DNA of 5,574 bases from Archaeoglobales archaeon (GTDB lineage Archaea; Halobacteriota; Archaeoglobi; Archaeoglobales; Archaeoglobaceae): NCBI GenBank assembly GCA_003663055.1, contig QMZF01000096.1:1-5574 (forward strand), written 5' to 3'. Both the position numbers and the translations under genes were made by a program. Positions 1-5,256 of the stretch are shown here, piece after piece. The notes beneath the pieces are model-generated. The model was not told where the DNA came from. It made no database searches and saw nothing but the letters and a program-made list of their open reading frames with translations. Every line of letters begins with the position of its first letter. Within the stretch, counting starts at the first letter, position 1.

Positions 1-30
1 TTTCAATTCCAACTTTGAGACCAATACCTT
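1..30 (-). repeat. Possible CRISPR repeat or repeat remnant at window edge
   Basis: On the minus strand this stretch reads AAGGTATTGGTCTCAAAG followed by TTGGAATTGAAA. It ends in ATTGAAA, the 3' tail typical of many archaeal type I CRISPR repeats, and its length of about 30 nt fits. A weaker partial match, with GTC, TCAAAG and ATTGAAAG in the same order, lies about 63 bp to the right at 63-90, close to one repeat-plus-spacer unit. Only one full copy is visible and no cas gene is in the window, so this is a suspicion based on shape and edge position, not a demonstrated array. Confidence 0.2.
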
Positions 31-142
31 CATAATCCTGAGAGTTCATCCAATTCACCTTGCTTTCAATGCTTTGAACGACTTTTAACTGTTTTTGTAT
101 ATTTTTCAGTTTCTGTTTCCGAGTTTTTGCTTTAATTTAGGA

Positions 143-177
143 CGCTTTTGGCACTTGAAGCGATCGGTTGGAAGTGC
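143..177. other. Candidate H-type pseudoknot in non-coding DNA
   Basis: Two perfect inverted repeats interlock here. CGCTT at 143-147 pairs with AAGCG at 158-162, and GCACTT at 151-156 pairs with AAGTGC at 172-177. The order (stem 1 5' arm, stem 2 5' arm, stem 1 3' arm, stem 2 3' arm) is that of an H-type pseudoknot, with connecting loops of 3, 1 and 9 nt. No coding frame explains the conservation-like structure. Chance is a real alternative for stems of 5 and 6 bp, the direction of transcription is unknown, and I recognise no RNA family. Confidence 0.2.
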
Positions 178-220
178 GTTTGGATTAGAAAGCTTAATGT
201 TGCGTTCAGCATGTTTATCC

Positions 221-250
221 TAAAATATTTATAGCTCTATAGCTCTATAG
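221..250 (+). promoter_or_regulatory. vapBC core promoter with tandem overlapping palindromic operator
   Basis: An AT-rich TATA element (TATTTATA, about 226-233) lies about 27 bp before the vapB ATG, the usual archaeal TATA-to-start distance, so the mRNA is probably leaderless. Two overlapping copies of the near-palindrome TATAGCTCTATA, at 230-241 and 238-249, cover the edge of the TATA box and the transcription start region. The same stretch can be read as an 8-bp direct repeat TAGCTCTA (232-247). Ribbon-helix-helix antitoxins typically bind short tandem palindromes as cooperative dimers, so the inference is that VapB, probably with VapC, binds here and shuts off its own operon by blocking TBP/TFB. 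Confidence 0.6.
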
Positions 251-256
251 CAACAT

Positions 257-451
257 ATGCCTACTACAATTCAAATCAAGGAGGATTTGCTGAAAGTGTT
301 AAATCGCTTGAAGAGAGAATACAATGCCAGATCATACGACGAAGTAATTAGAGAATTGATAAGGAGGGCTAAGAGACTCGACAAATCTTATTTCGGTGCT
401 TTTCCAAAGCTAAAATCATTTGAGAGGGAGGAAATTGACCGTTTTGATTGA
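257..451 (+). CDS. vapB: VapB-type ribbon-helix-helix antitoxin
   Basis: This is the antitoxin of a type II toxin-antitoxin pair. It is expected to bind and neutralise the PIN-domain RNase encoded next to it and to repress the operon through its DNA-binding N-terminus. The 64-residue protein shows a short beta strand (TTIQIK, residues 3-8) followed by two helices (about 9-24 and 27-41), the layout of a ribbon-helix-helix domain. A charged and aromatic C-terminal tail follows (FGAFPKLKSF, about 46-55, then an acidic end) of the kind that wraps around the toxin. The ATG at 257 is preceded by a TATA element at the leaderless distance and has no Shine-Dalgarno site. Its 3' end overlaps vapC by 17 bp if vapC starts at 435, which suggests coupled translation. 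The family is clear from its shape and partner; the exact VapB subfamily is not resolved. Confidence 0.85.
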   Translation: MPTTIQIKEDLLKVLNRLKREYNARSYDEVIRELIRRAKRLDKSYFGAFPKLKSFEREEIDRFD

Positions 452-812
452 TTCCTGGGCTTGGATCGAATACTTCAGAGGAAGCGAAGCCGGAAAGAAA
501 GCCAGAGAATACATTGAGGGTGGGGAAGAGTTGTTAGTCAGCACGGTAAATCTGGCAGAGATTTATCGATGGTTTTTGAAGTACTACGATGAGGCTTCGG
601 CTGAAAAGGCAAGAGGAATCATAAAGAGGCGCTGCGTAATCATCGATGTGGACGAGGAAATAGCTGTTAAAGCGGCTAAAATCAGACACGAAATGGGATG
701 GGGCTTGGGAGACTCGATCATCTATGCCACCGCCAGGAGGGAAAATGCTAAGGTTCTAACGGGTGACGAAGACTTCAAAGGGGTGGAAGGCGTGATTTAC
801 ATTGGGAAGTAA
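435..812 (+). CDS. vapC: VapC-type PIN-domain ribonuclease toxin
   Basis: This is a Mg2+-dependent endoribonuclease toxin, inactive when bound to VapB; VapC family members cut tRNA or rRNA, but the target here is unknown. From a TTG at 435 the protein is 125 residues, normal for VapC. The PIN acidic residues are all present: D6 in VLIDSWAW, E42 in NLAEIY, D93 in WGLGDSIIYA, and D111/D113 in TGDEDF. The toxin therefore looks catalytically intact. I prefer TTG 435 because GGAGG (427-431) sits just before it and the protein then begins like other archaeal VapCs; TTG 420 would add five basic residues ahead of the Shine-Dalgarno. The start lies inside the end of vapB, so translation is probably coupled. 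The last 38 bp overlap the 3' end of the ATPase gene on the opposite strand. Confidence 0.88.
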   Translation: MTVLIDSWAWIEYFRGSEAGKKAREYIEGGEELLVSTVNLAEIYRWFLKYYDEASAEKARGIIKRRCVIIDVDEEIAVKAAKIRHEMGWGLGDSIIYATARRENAKVLTGDEDFKGVEGVIYIGK

Positions 813-2052
813 ACTGTGCATCAGATTCAGCTTTGGTTACCTCTTGAACGACCCTCTCTACATCCCACACCTCTGTGTTTTCAGGCATGCGTTCGAGCAC
901 ATCCTCGCGTGGAACGATGAGTATTCTTCGAGCATCAAATTTACTCAAGTTATCCTCTATTTTAGATATCTCGTTCCGTTTAACGGTATTCTTCCACTTA
1001 ACTTCTGCAACAACCTTGATCTGCTTAAAATCCGTAAGGGCAATGTCTACGTCAAATTCCTTTGTTATAATAACACCTTTCTGCAACCCGAAAAGCTTGG
1101 CCAAGAGATTTCTGAAGAACTGCTCGACATGCTTTGGTATGAGCTCATCCACGACTTTTTTAACCTGCTCTTCTGAAATTTCAACTTCGGAGAAGGTGTA
1201 CTTCTCGTCAAGGTAGCAGTAGGCATCGAAGACGGGGGAAGAATGGTTGTAGTGGAACTTTCTTGCGTTTACAACCGGCACCTTTTCCATCAGCCCCATA
1301 TTTACCAAGTTCTTCAGGTAGGTATGCAGGTATCCGGGGTCGTTTTTGGGTATAACTTTTCTTGAATAAAGAACGTCGGCTATCTCTGTTGTTTTGTTCT
1401 TTCCGTCGGAAATTGCTCTCATTATGCTCTCATAAACAACTGAGAGTTCCCTTTCCTCTTCTCTGAATATCTCTCCAATAAGCCGCGGTACGGTCAATCT
1501 ACTTTCGTGAAATACGCTCGCCAGGAATTCTCTAACTGGTTTTCGGAATTTGCTGGCAAGCCAAGGCTCTCTCAGGTACGTTGAAGCCTCTATCAAATCT
1601 TTACCCTTGAGGTGTTTTAGTAGAGAGATTATTGCGTCTCTCTCATCTACAAGCGAGAACCTGAACTCCGAGAATAGACCAAGGATAGGGGAACCAAGCT
1701 TGAACAACTTATTAATTGACCACAGCATGGACGAGATAAGGATTAATTCTCCTTTCTCTCCGGTGTAGTGGAGAAAATCAAGAAACTCGGGTGGCAATCT
1801 GTGGAATTCGTCAACAACAACTCTCTCCTTTCCAAGGATTCTTTTAAATATCTCAAAAAAGGTATCGTAAGTTAGCATTTTGCCATCTTCATCGATTACT
1901 ACTCCATCACGCCGTACAAAGAAATATTCGTCCCACTCTGTGAAATTCTTGACAAAAAACGTTTTGCCCGTCTTTCTCCTTCCGTAAACGAGCTTCCAAT
2001 CTCCTAATTTTTTCCACCTTCGAAGGTCTATGTTCCTAGTCAGTATGACCAT
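775..2052 (-). CDS. Archaeal AAA-type ATPase with C-terminal DUF234 domain
   Basis: This P-loop ATPase belongs to the archaeal STAND/AAA group fused to DUF234; the cellular role is not established. Numbering from ATG 2052 (425 aa): Walker A GRRKTGKT at about 24-31, Walker B VVVDE at about 78-82, and a sensor-like LILISS at about 103-108. A winged-helix region follows at about 209-261 (AISDGKNKTTEIADVL to GLMEKVPVV). The C-terminal domain carries D336, then E350-V-K352 (VDIALTD ... AEVKWK), which matches the PD-(D/E)xK nuclease-like core of DUF234. An ATG at 2073 would add seven residues. I prefer 2052 because an A/T-rich TATA-like element lies between 2073 and 2083 on this strand, about 26 bp upstream of it, which fits a leaderless mRNA and would leave the 2073 ATG outside the transcript. 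The final 16 or so residues lie antisense to vapC and may be a recent extension. Confidence 0.85.
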   Translation of the reverse strand: MVILTRNIDLRRWKKLGDWKLVYGRRKTGKTFFVKNFTEWDEYFFVRRDGVVIDEDGKMLTYDTFFEIFKRILGKERVVVDEFHRLPPEFLDFLHYTGEKGELILISSMLWSINKLFKLGSPILGLFSEFRFSLVDERDAIISLLKHLKGKDLIEASTYLREPWLASKFRKPVREFLASVFHESRLTVPRLIGEIFREEERELSVVYESIMRAISDGKNKTTEIADVLYSRKVIPKNDPGYLHTYLKNLVNMGLMEKVPVVNARKFHYNHSSPVFDAYCYLDEKYTFSEVEISEEQVKKVVDELIPKHVEQFFRNLLAKLFGLQKGVIITKEFDVDIALTDFKQIKVVAEVKWKNTVKRNEISKIEDNLSKFDARRILIVPREDVLERMPENTEVWDVERVVQEVTKAESDAQFTSQCKSRLPPL

Positions 2053-2072
2053 AGTCAGTATATTTGCGATCA

Positions 2073-2083
2073 TATTTTAAAAT
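2073..2083 (-). promoter_or_regulatory. TATA-like element for the DUF234 ATPase
   Basis: On the minus strand the sequence TTTTAAAATAT sits about 26 bp before the ATG at 2052. This spacing matches archaeal TATA-to-start geometry for a leaderless transcript and is the main argument for the shorter ATPase start. Confidence 0.45.
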
Positions 2084-2136
2084 TTTTCTACTGCTTTAGA
2101 CAAATACTTTCGCTGGATCAACCAACGCTTGCAAAG

Positions 2137-2146
2137 TTTTTATAAA
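2137..2146 (+). promoter_or_regulatory. TATA box of the oxidoreductase-DUF1922 unit
   Basis: TTTTTATAAA is centred about 25 bp before the GTG at 2167, with a purine-rich BRE-like GCAAAG just upstream (2131-2136). There is no room for a leader, so the transcript probably begins at or within a base or two of the start codon. The core TTTATAAA is nearly symmetric, but the minus-strand ATPase has its own closer element. Confidence 0.6.
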
Positions 2147-2166
2147 CGCATTGCAGAGCCAAAAGC

Positions 2167-3393
2167 GTGAAAATAGCTGTCGTGGGAGCTGGTCTTGCAG
2201 GATTAAGTGCTGCAATAGCATTGAAAGAATACGCAAACGTAGTGGTTTTTGAGAAGGAAAGCGTAGGGGGATTAGCTTCTTCCTACTGCCGTGGGTATTG
2301 CATAGAGAAGTTCTACCACCACTGCTTTAGGGGCGATGCAGCTCTGCTTGAGATGATAAGAAAGCTTGGCCTTTCAAGCAAGCTAATTTGGAAAGTCGCA
2401 AAGATAGGCTACGCCATAGGCGGAAAGATCTATCCCCTAAACACACCCTTTGAAATACTCCGCTATCCCCACATGAGCCTTGCAGATAAGGCTAGGCTTG
2501 CCATCTTCACGATTAGAAGCAGAAAGCGCGATTACACGAAGGCTGACAACGTAGGTGTTGTTGATGGCATAAGGAATGAGCTTGGTGAGAGGTTACTGAA
2601 CAACTTCTTTATGCCCCTCCTAAAAGCAAAGTTTGGCGAGAGCTATTCGGAAGTCAGCTACGCGTGGCTTCTTGCAAGGGTCTCCATAAGGAGCAACAGG
2701 AAGTACAGCGGAGAAGAGCTCGGCTATCTTCGCCATGGCTTTCATCAGCTCGTGGAAAGGATGCGTGAACGCGTTGAAATAAGGAGTAAAGCTGCTAAAA
2801 TAGAGAAGAGCGCGGGCTGGGTTGTGAACGGCGAGCGCTTTGATGCTGTAGTATACACGGCCCCGCTGCCATTACTCGATGAGAAGATAAGGAGGGCTGC
2901 TGGCATACCGGATGTGAAGTATCAGAGTTCTGTTTGTGCTCTCATTGGTGCTAAGGAGAGCGTTACCGAGGATTTGTACTGGACGAATGTCGACAGCTGT
3001 ATATTTGGAGCGATCATCGAACACACGCACTTCATGCCCTTCGAAGACTACGGAGAACACCTGATATATCTTGCAAGTTATTCCTCGCCGTCGGGCTGGC
3101 TTTTCAATGCAGGAAGCAACGAACTCAAAAGACTTTACCTCAAGGACGTGGCAAGGTTTGGACTTAAGGGAAAAGACGTTAACTGGATCGAAATATTTAA
3201 AGCAAGGTACAGCGGCCCAATCTACGAGAAGGGCTACTTGAACAAGATAACACCCTACAAAACAGCTCTCAAAGGCTTTTATATTGCTGGAATGACTTCT
3301 AAGCCAAACTATCCAGAGAGAAGCATGAACGGCAGCATTAAAGCTGGAATGGAAGTAGCTGAAGTTATTAAGAGTGATTTGGGGTTGGTTTAG
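2167..3393 (+). CDS. FAD-dependent oxidoreductase, protoporphyrinogen oxidase/UDP-galactopyranose mutase-like
   Basis: This is a soluble flavoprotein of 408 residues; substrate unknown. The N-terminus is a classic FAD-binding Rossmann fold: beta strand, GAGLAG at 7-12, the ribose-binding acid E29 in VVFEK, then GG at 34-35. The C-terminus has the second FAD motif, GFYIAGM (370-376) followed by a helix with MNGSIKAGMEVAEVI (387-401). In between, FYHHCFRGD (49-57), FFMPLLKAKFGE (147-158), EELGYLRHGF (183-192) and the IIEHTHF segment (283-289) match, as I recall them, a subgroup of NAD(P)/FAD-dependent oxidoreductases related to HemG/HemY-like oxidases and UDP-galactopyranose mutase. In bacteria these often sit among glycosyltransferase genes, but no such neighbours are present here. 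It begins with GTG in a leaderless position behind a good TATA box, and the DUF1922 gene follows after one base, so the two are probably co-transcribed. Names such as protoporphyrinogen oxidase would be over-specific. Confidence 0.85.
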   Translation: MKIAVVGAGLAGLSAAIALKEYANVVVFEKESVGGLASSYCRGYCIEKFYHHCFRGDAALLEMIRKLGLSSKLIWKVAKIGYAIGGKIYPLNTPFEILRYPHMSLADKARLAIFTIRSRKRDYTKADNVGVVDGIRNELGERLLNNFFMPLLKAKFGESYSEVSYAWLLARVSIRSNRKYSGEELGYLRHGFHQLVERMRERVEIRSKAAKIEKSAGWVVNGERFDAVVYTAPLPLLDEKIRRAAGIPDVKYQSSVCALIGAKESVTEDLYWTNVDSCIFGAIIEHTHFMPFEDYGEHLIYLASYSSPSGWLFNAGSNELKRLYLKDVARFGLKGKDVNWIEIFKARYSGPIYEKGYLNKITPYKTALKGFYIAGMTSKPNYPERSMNGSIKAGMEVAEVIKSDLGLV

Positions 3394-3394
3394 T

Positions 3395-3610
3395 ATGTTC
3401 GTCGTTTTTAGATGCAGGAAGTGCGGTCGATTCCTTTATGCGGACGAGTCTGCTAAGACAAGAAAGTGCGTTTGCGGACATAAAAACGAGCTCAAGCGAG
3501 TGAAAAAGGTCGCAAGGGTTAAAAATGAGGCTGAAGCGAGTGAAGTCGTGAGGAAGCTCCAAGGCACGGGAACAGAATTCATCAGCTTGGATAAACTAAG
3601 GAAAACCTAG
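3395..3610 (+). CDS. DUF1922 zinc-ribbon protein
   Basis: This small protein of 71 residues has an N-terminal zinc ribbon. The likely ligands are C7 and C10 (CRKC) and C25 and C27 (CVCG), with the intervening FLYADESAKTRK typical of DUF1922. The overall pattern closely resembles, from memory, the methanogen protein MTH1184, whose structure is known but whose function is not. The second half (about residues 35-55, VARVKNEAEASEVVRKLQG) is the family's helical tail. ATG 3395 begins one base after the stop of the oxidoreductase, so the two genes form an operon. A GTG at 3374 in the same frame would add seven residues overlapping the upstream gene and is less like the family. It may bind nucleic acid or a protein partner; that is inference. 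Confidence 0.85.
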   Translation: MFVVFRCRKCGRFLYADESAKTRKCVCGHKNELKRVKKVARVKNEAEASEVVRKLQGTGTEFISLDKLRKT

Positions 3611-3628
3611 CTAAAAATGATAAAAACT

Positions 3629-3645
3629 AATTAAAAAAATAGAAG
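3629..3645 (-). terminator. Oligo-T terminator of the histone gene
   Basis: Just past the histone stop codon the minus strand carries a run of seven T (3633-3639) and, a little further, TTTTT at 3622-3626 (T-rich through 3613). Archaeal RNA polymerase terminates at such T-rich runs without needing a hairpin. The complementary plus strand has no T run, so the DUF1922 transcript has no matching signal here. Confidence 0.55.
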
Positions 3646-3849
3646 TTAGGTTCTGAGGGCGAGCTTGATGTCCTCAGCCTTAACGGTCTTCCTTCCTGCA
3701 TGCTTTGCAACTTCGATGGCCTTTCTGGCTATCTGGGTTGCCCACTCCTCAAGGATTTCGGCCATTGCCTCCCTTGCATCCTCACTTACCCTTTCGGCTC
3801 CAGCCTTTCTTATCAATCTGTCAATTGGTGCAATGGGAAGTTCTCCCAT
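3646..3849 (-). CDS. Archaeal histone (HMf-type)
   Basis: This 67-residue archaeal histone is made of a single histone fold and nothing else. It forms dimers that wrap DNA into archaeal nucleosome-like chromatin. The sequence follows HMfB almost throughout: [20 protein letters not shown] (3-22), then the long helix with [20 protein letters not shown] (31-50), [11 protein letters not shown] (51-61) and LALR. The DNA-contacting residues known from HMfB, an Arg in the first loop region (R11), R20, and the RKT motif (53-55), are all present. It is slightly shorter than HMfB because it lacks the final FKK-like tail. ATG 3849 has a very strong Shine-Dalgarno, GGAGGTGA (3863-3856), and an upstream TATATATA, suggesting high expression. 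Confidence 0.97.
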   Translation of the reverse strand: MGELPIAPIDRLIRKAGAERVSEDAREAMAEILEEWATQIARKAIEVAKHAGRKTVKAEDIKLALRT

Positions 3850-3854
3850 CTATA

Positions 3855-3900
3855 CTCACCTCCTCCAATAAGCTGGTGAGTTATTAAACATATATATAGT
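3855..3900 (-). promoter_or_regulatory. Histone promoter and strong ribosome binding site
   Basis: On the minus strand TATATATA (3898-3891) is followed at about 25 bp by a predicted transcription start near 3870, giving a leader of about 20 nt. The leader contains GGAGGAGGTGAG (3866-3855), close to a perfect complement of the 16S rRNA 3' end, 5 nt before the ATG. This is the strongest ribosome binding site in the window. Confidence 0.65.
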
Positions 3901-4053
3901 TTTCGTTTGAACTTCCACCATCTTGCTCAAAATTTTTGCAGAGCTAATATGGATGACTGGTGTAGCAATCTGACTAACTTAAGTGCCAAGCGTTCAAGAG
4001 TAATTCGTATTCACGCTGCCCTAAAAGAACACACAAGCATAACTGCCTGGGAA

Positions 4054-4078
4054 TGAAAAAGGAGGAAAAATATAAATT
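4054..4078 (-). terminator. T-rich terminator of the fno gene
   Basis: Immediately after the stop codon of the fno-type gene the minus strand reads TTTATATTTTTCCTCCTTTTTC, with two runs of five T (4070-4066 and 4060-4056). This is a plausible archaeal oligo-T terminator separating fno from the downstream histone gene, which has its own promoter. Confidence 0.45.
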
Positions 4079-4081
4079 ATA

Positions 4082-4738
4082 TCAAACAAATTTCAGACTC
4101 AAGTCTTTCTCCTTGTTTCTTATGGCTACGTTAATCAGCAGGGGTGTAACGCTTTCTACAAGTCTAGAAACTATAAGAGGACCTGCATCAAGTCCCCTTA
4201 AACCATCAATTTTGTTTACAATTTCCAGAACGATTTTTTTTGAGTCTTCGTCATCTCCACAAACAGGAACATCCCAGTCGAAGCTTGCGTCGAGATTTGC
4301 AAACTTCTCAGCCGGAATCGTTTGGAATGCGGAAACAACTTTACTCTCTGAGAGTATCGAAGCTATTTTTTCTGCAGCCGATCCTTCTGGAGGGGGGCTG
4401 TAAAGGAGGAACTTTCCTCTCTTCTCCATGGGAACTACCGGAGACACGACTATCTTTCCAACGAGACAGTCTTTAAGACTTTCAGCTGTCTCGTATGCGT
4501 ATTTGAAAGGTATTGTAAGAATTGAAACGTCTGCAAGCTTTGCAGCTTTTTCATTGCTCTCTCCCGTGATTTTTCCCTTCGCATCTCTTCCTTCTAGGCA
4601 GGCTTTGTATTCCTCTGCCTTCTGCTGTGCCTTTTCTACTTTTCTCGAACCAACTATGACATCGTATCCGGCAATTGCAAGGCGGAGAGAGAGCCCTATA
4701 CCTATATGCCCAGTTCCGCCAAGAACTGCTATCTTCAT
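4082..4738 (-). CDS. fno: F420H2:NADP+ oxidoreductase (Fno) homologue
   Basis: This enzyme family transfers hydride between reduced coenzyme F420 and NADP+ in the cytoplasm, linking F420 metabolism with NADPH-dependent biosynthesis. The 218-residue protein has the N-terminal dinucleotide fold GGTGHIGIG (7-15), and VGSRK (29-33) with S31/R32 placed to bind the 2'-phosphate of NADP. TIP (75-77), VVSPVVP (97-103), the highly conserved FDWDVPVCGDDEDS (153-166), DGLRGLDAGPL (178-188) and SRLVESVTPLL (191-201) all follow A. fulgidus Fno, about six residues shorter. T9, R192 and S196, aligned with studied T9, R186 and S190, are kept, but the aligned His133 is Q139 here (SAFQTIPA). It also differs in the C-terminus and has a short insertion near residue 50. 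It may be a divergent paralogue rather than the main Fno. ATG 4738 has a Shine-Dalgarno (GGTGG, 4747-4743). Confidence 0.88.
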   Translation of the reverse strand: MKIAVLGGTGHIGIGLSLRLAIAGYDVIVGSRKVEKAQQKAEEYKACLEGRDAKGKITGESNEKAAKLADVSILTIPFKYAYETAESLKDCLVGKIVVSPVVPMEKRGKFLLYSPPPEGSAAEKIASILSESKVVSAFQTIPAEKFANLDASFDWDVPVCGDDEDSKKIVLEIVNKIDGLRGLDAGPLIVSRLVESVTPLLINVAIRNKEKDLSLKFV

Positions 4739-4740
4739 GA

Positions 4741-4782
4741 GACCACCCTACGATCGTGAAACTAAAGTCTATATTAATTTAT
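4741..4782 (-). promoter_or_regulatory. Promoter and ribosome binding site of the fno gene
   Basis: The minus strand carries AAATTAATATAG (about 4780-4769) as a TATA-like element and AGGGTGGTC (4749-4741) as ribosome binding site a few bases before ATG 4738. The predicted transcription start near 4750 gives a leader of only about 12 nt that is nearly all ribosome binding site. Confidence 0.5.
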
Positions 4783-5030
4783 CATTTTGAATTCGCAAAG
4801 ATTGCAATGGTAAAAGTTACAAAAAAGAAGTTAGGGATTTTAGAAGTTAAGATGGATAAAAATAAAGACCTTTGCCAAACTACTACTACGGGAAAAACTC
4901 ACACCTACTGTCCTTAAAGAGACACACAAGATCACAAATGAGATATTCCAGCCAGCTTGTTGAAGCTCAAAGGATGCAATTTTAAACTGCAAAAAGATGA
5001 GAAGACTGAAAAGAGGCGTTAAATGAGCAG
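4783..5030. other. Intergenic stretch with no gene seen
   Basis: This A-rich spacer lies between the divergent fno and antitoxin promoters. It holds a short direct repeat, GAAGTTAG (4828-4835) and GAAGTTAA (4842-4849), and the segment 4872-4930 that resembles one upstream of the histone. No coding frame with family character, tRNA or recognisable RNA was found. Confidence 0.35.
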
Positions 5031-5037
5031 GTCAAAG

Positions 5038-5047
5038 TATTTAAATA
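5038..5047 (+). promoter_or_regulatory. TATA box of the second toxin-antitoxin operon
   Basis: TATTTAAATA is a perfect palindrome centred about 25 bp before ATG 5068, the geometry of a leaderless archaeal transcript. Its position inside the longer possible reading frame (from ATG 5023) is the reason for rejecting that earlier start. Confidence 0.6.
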
Positions 5048-5067
5048 AGGTACAGCATACTGATATT

Positions 5068-5256
5068 ATGAGCATAGAAGCTGAGTTAGCCGACATAAAG
5101 AGGCTTTTAACCGAGATATCCCAAAAACTCAATGAATTAATTGAGGAAAAAGAAATTGCAGCCATGATGAAGCTGTCAGAAGTTAGTTTGAAAGATTTTC
5201 TCGAAGACGAACCAGATATTTACTCGATAAGGGATGTGAAGGTCAGATATAGATGA
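5068..5256 (+). CDS. Antitoxin partner of a MazF/PemK-type toxin
   Basis: This acidic protein of 62 residues probably neutralises the adjacent PemK/MazF-like toxin. Residues 3-30 (IEAELADIKRLLTEISQKLN ...) are a strongly predicted helix with heptad spacing of I/L, suggesting a coiled coil or dimerisation helix. The C-terminal half (FLEDEPDIYSIRDVKVRYR, 44-62) resembles the EPDIYS-D-KVRYR ending I associate with short archaeal antitoxins next to PemK-family toxins, and is probably the toxin-binding tail. No DNA-binding domain is evident. ATG 5068 is chosen because the TATA palindrome lies 25 bp upstream; ATG 5023 would add 15 residues but would lie upstream of the predicted transcript. Its TGA overlaps the toxin ATG (ATGA at 5253-5256), typical of coupled antitoxin-toxin pairs. 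It appears intact although the toxin is broken. Confidence 0.72.
   Translation: MSIEAELADIKRLLTEISQKLNELIEEKEIAAMMKLSEVSLKDFLEDEPDIYSIRDVKVRYR

Larger units (their letters stand above)
3850..4081. other. Spacer between histone and fno
   Basis: Apart from the histone promoter this 232-bp stretch has no credible gene. It contains a bulged hairpin on the plus strand: GCGT (3990-3993) pairs with ACGC (4013-4016), and GAGTA (3998-4002) pairs with TATTC (4008-4012) with one G-T pair, leaving a 4-nt bulge. A segment at about 3984-4037 resembles another in the spacer at 4872-4930, sharing TGCCAA and a core CTGYCCTWAAAGA then CACACAAG. No known RNA family was recognised. Confidence 0.3.

Noticed and set aside
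802..1216. Two plus-strand open frames (802-1176 and 875-1216)
   Set aside because: They lie antisense to the DUF234 ATPase, have no family character and no promoter; the minus-strand frame has clear ATPase and nuclease-like motifs.
3951..3973. Possible C/D box guide RNA (GGATGA then CTGA 13 nt later)
   Set aside because: The C box has a mismatch in the kink-turn core and no second C'/D half follows within a normal length.
3984..4035. Possible H/ACA guide RNA, with ACA at 4029-4031 after a hairpin
   Set aside because: The ACA is about 11 nt from the stem base and no pseudouridylation pocket could be drawn.
4053..4790. Plus-strand open frames opposite the fno gene, one starting near an AAGGAGG at 4059-4065
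   Set aside because: They are shadows of fno. The AAGGAGG lies inside the frame at 4053, and the A-rich stretch is better explained as the minus-strand fno terminator.
5023..5067. Longer start for the second antitoxin at ATG 5023
   Set aside because: The TATA palindrome at 5038-5047 falls within the added codons, so the transcript would begin after them.
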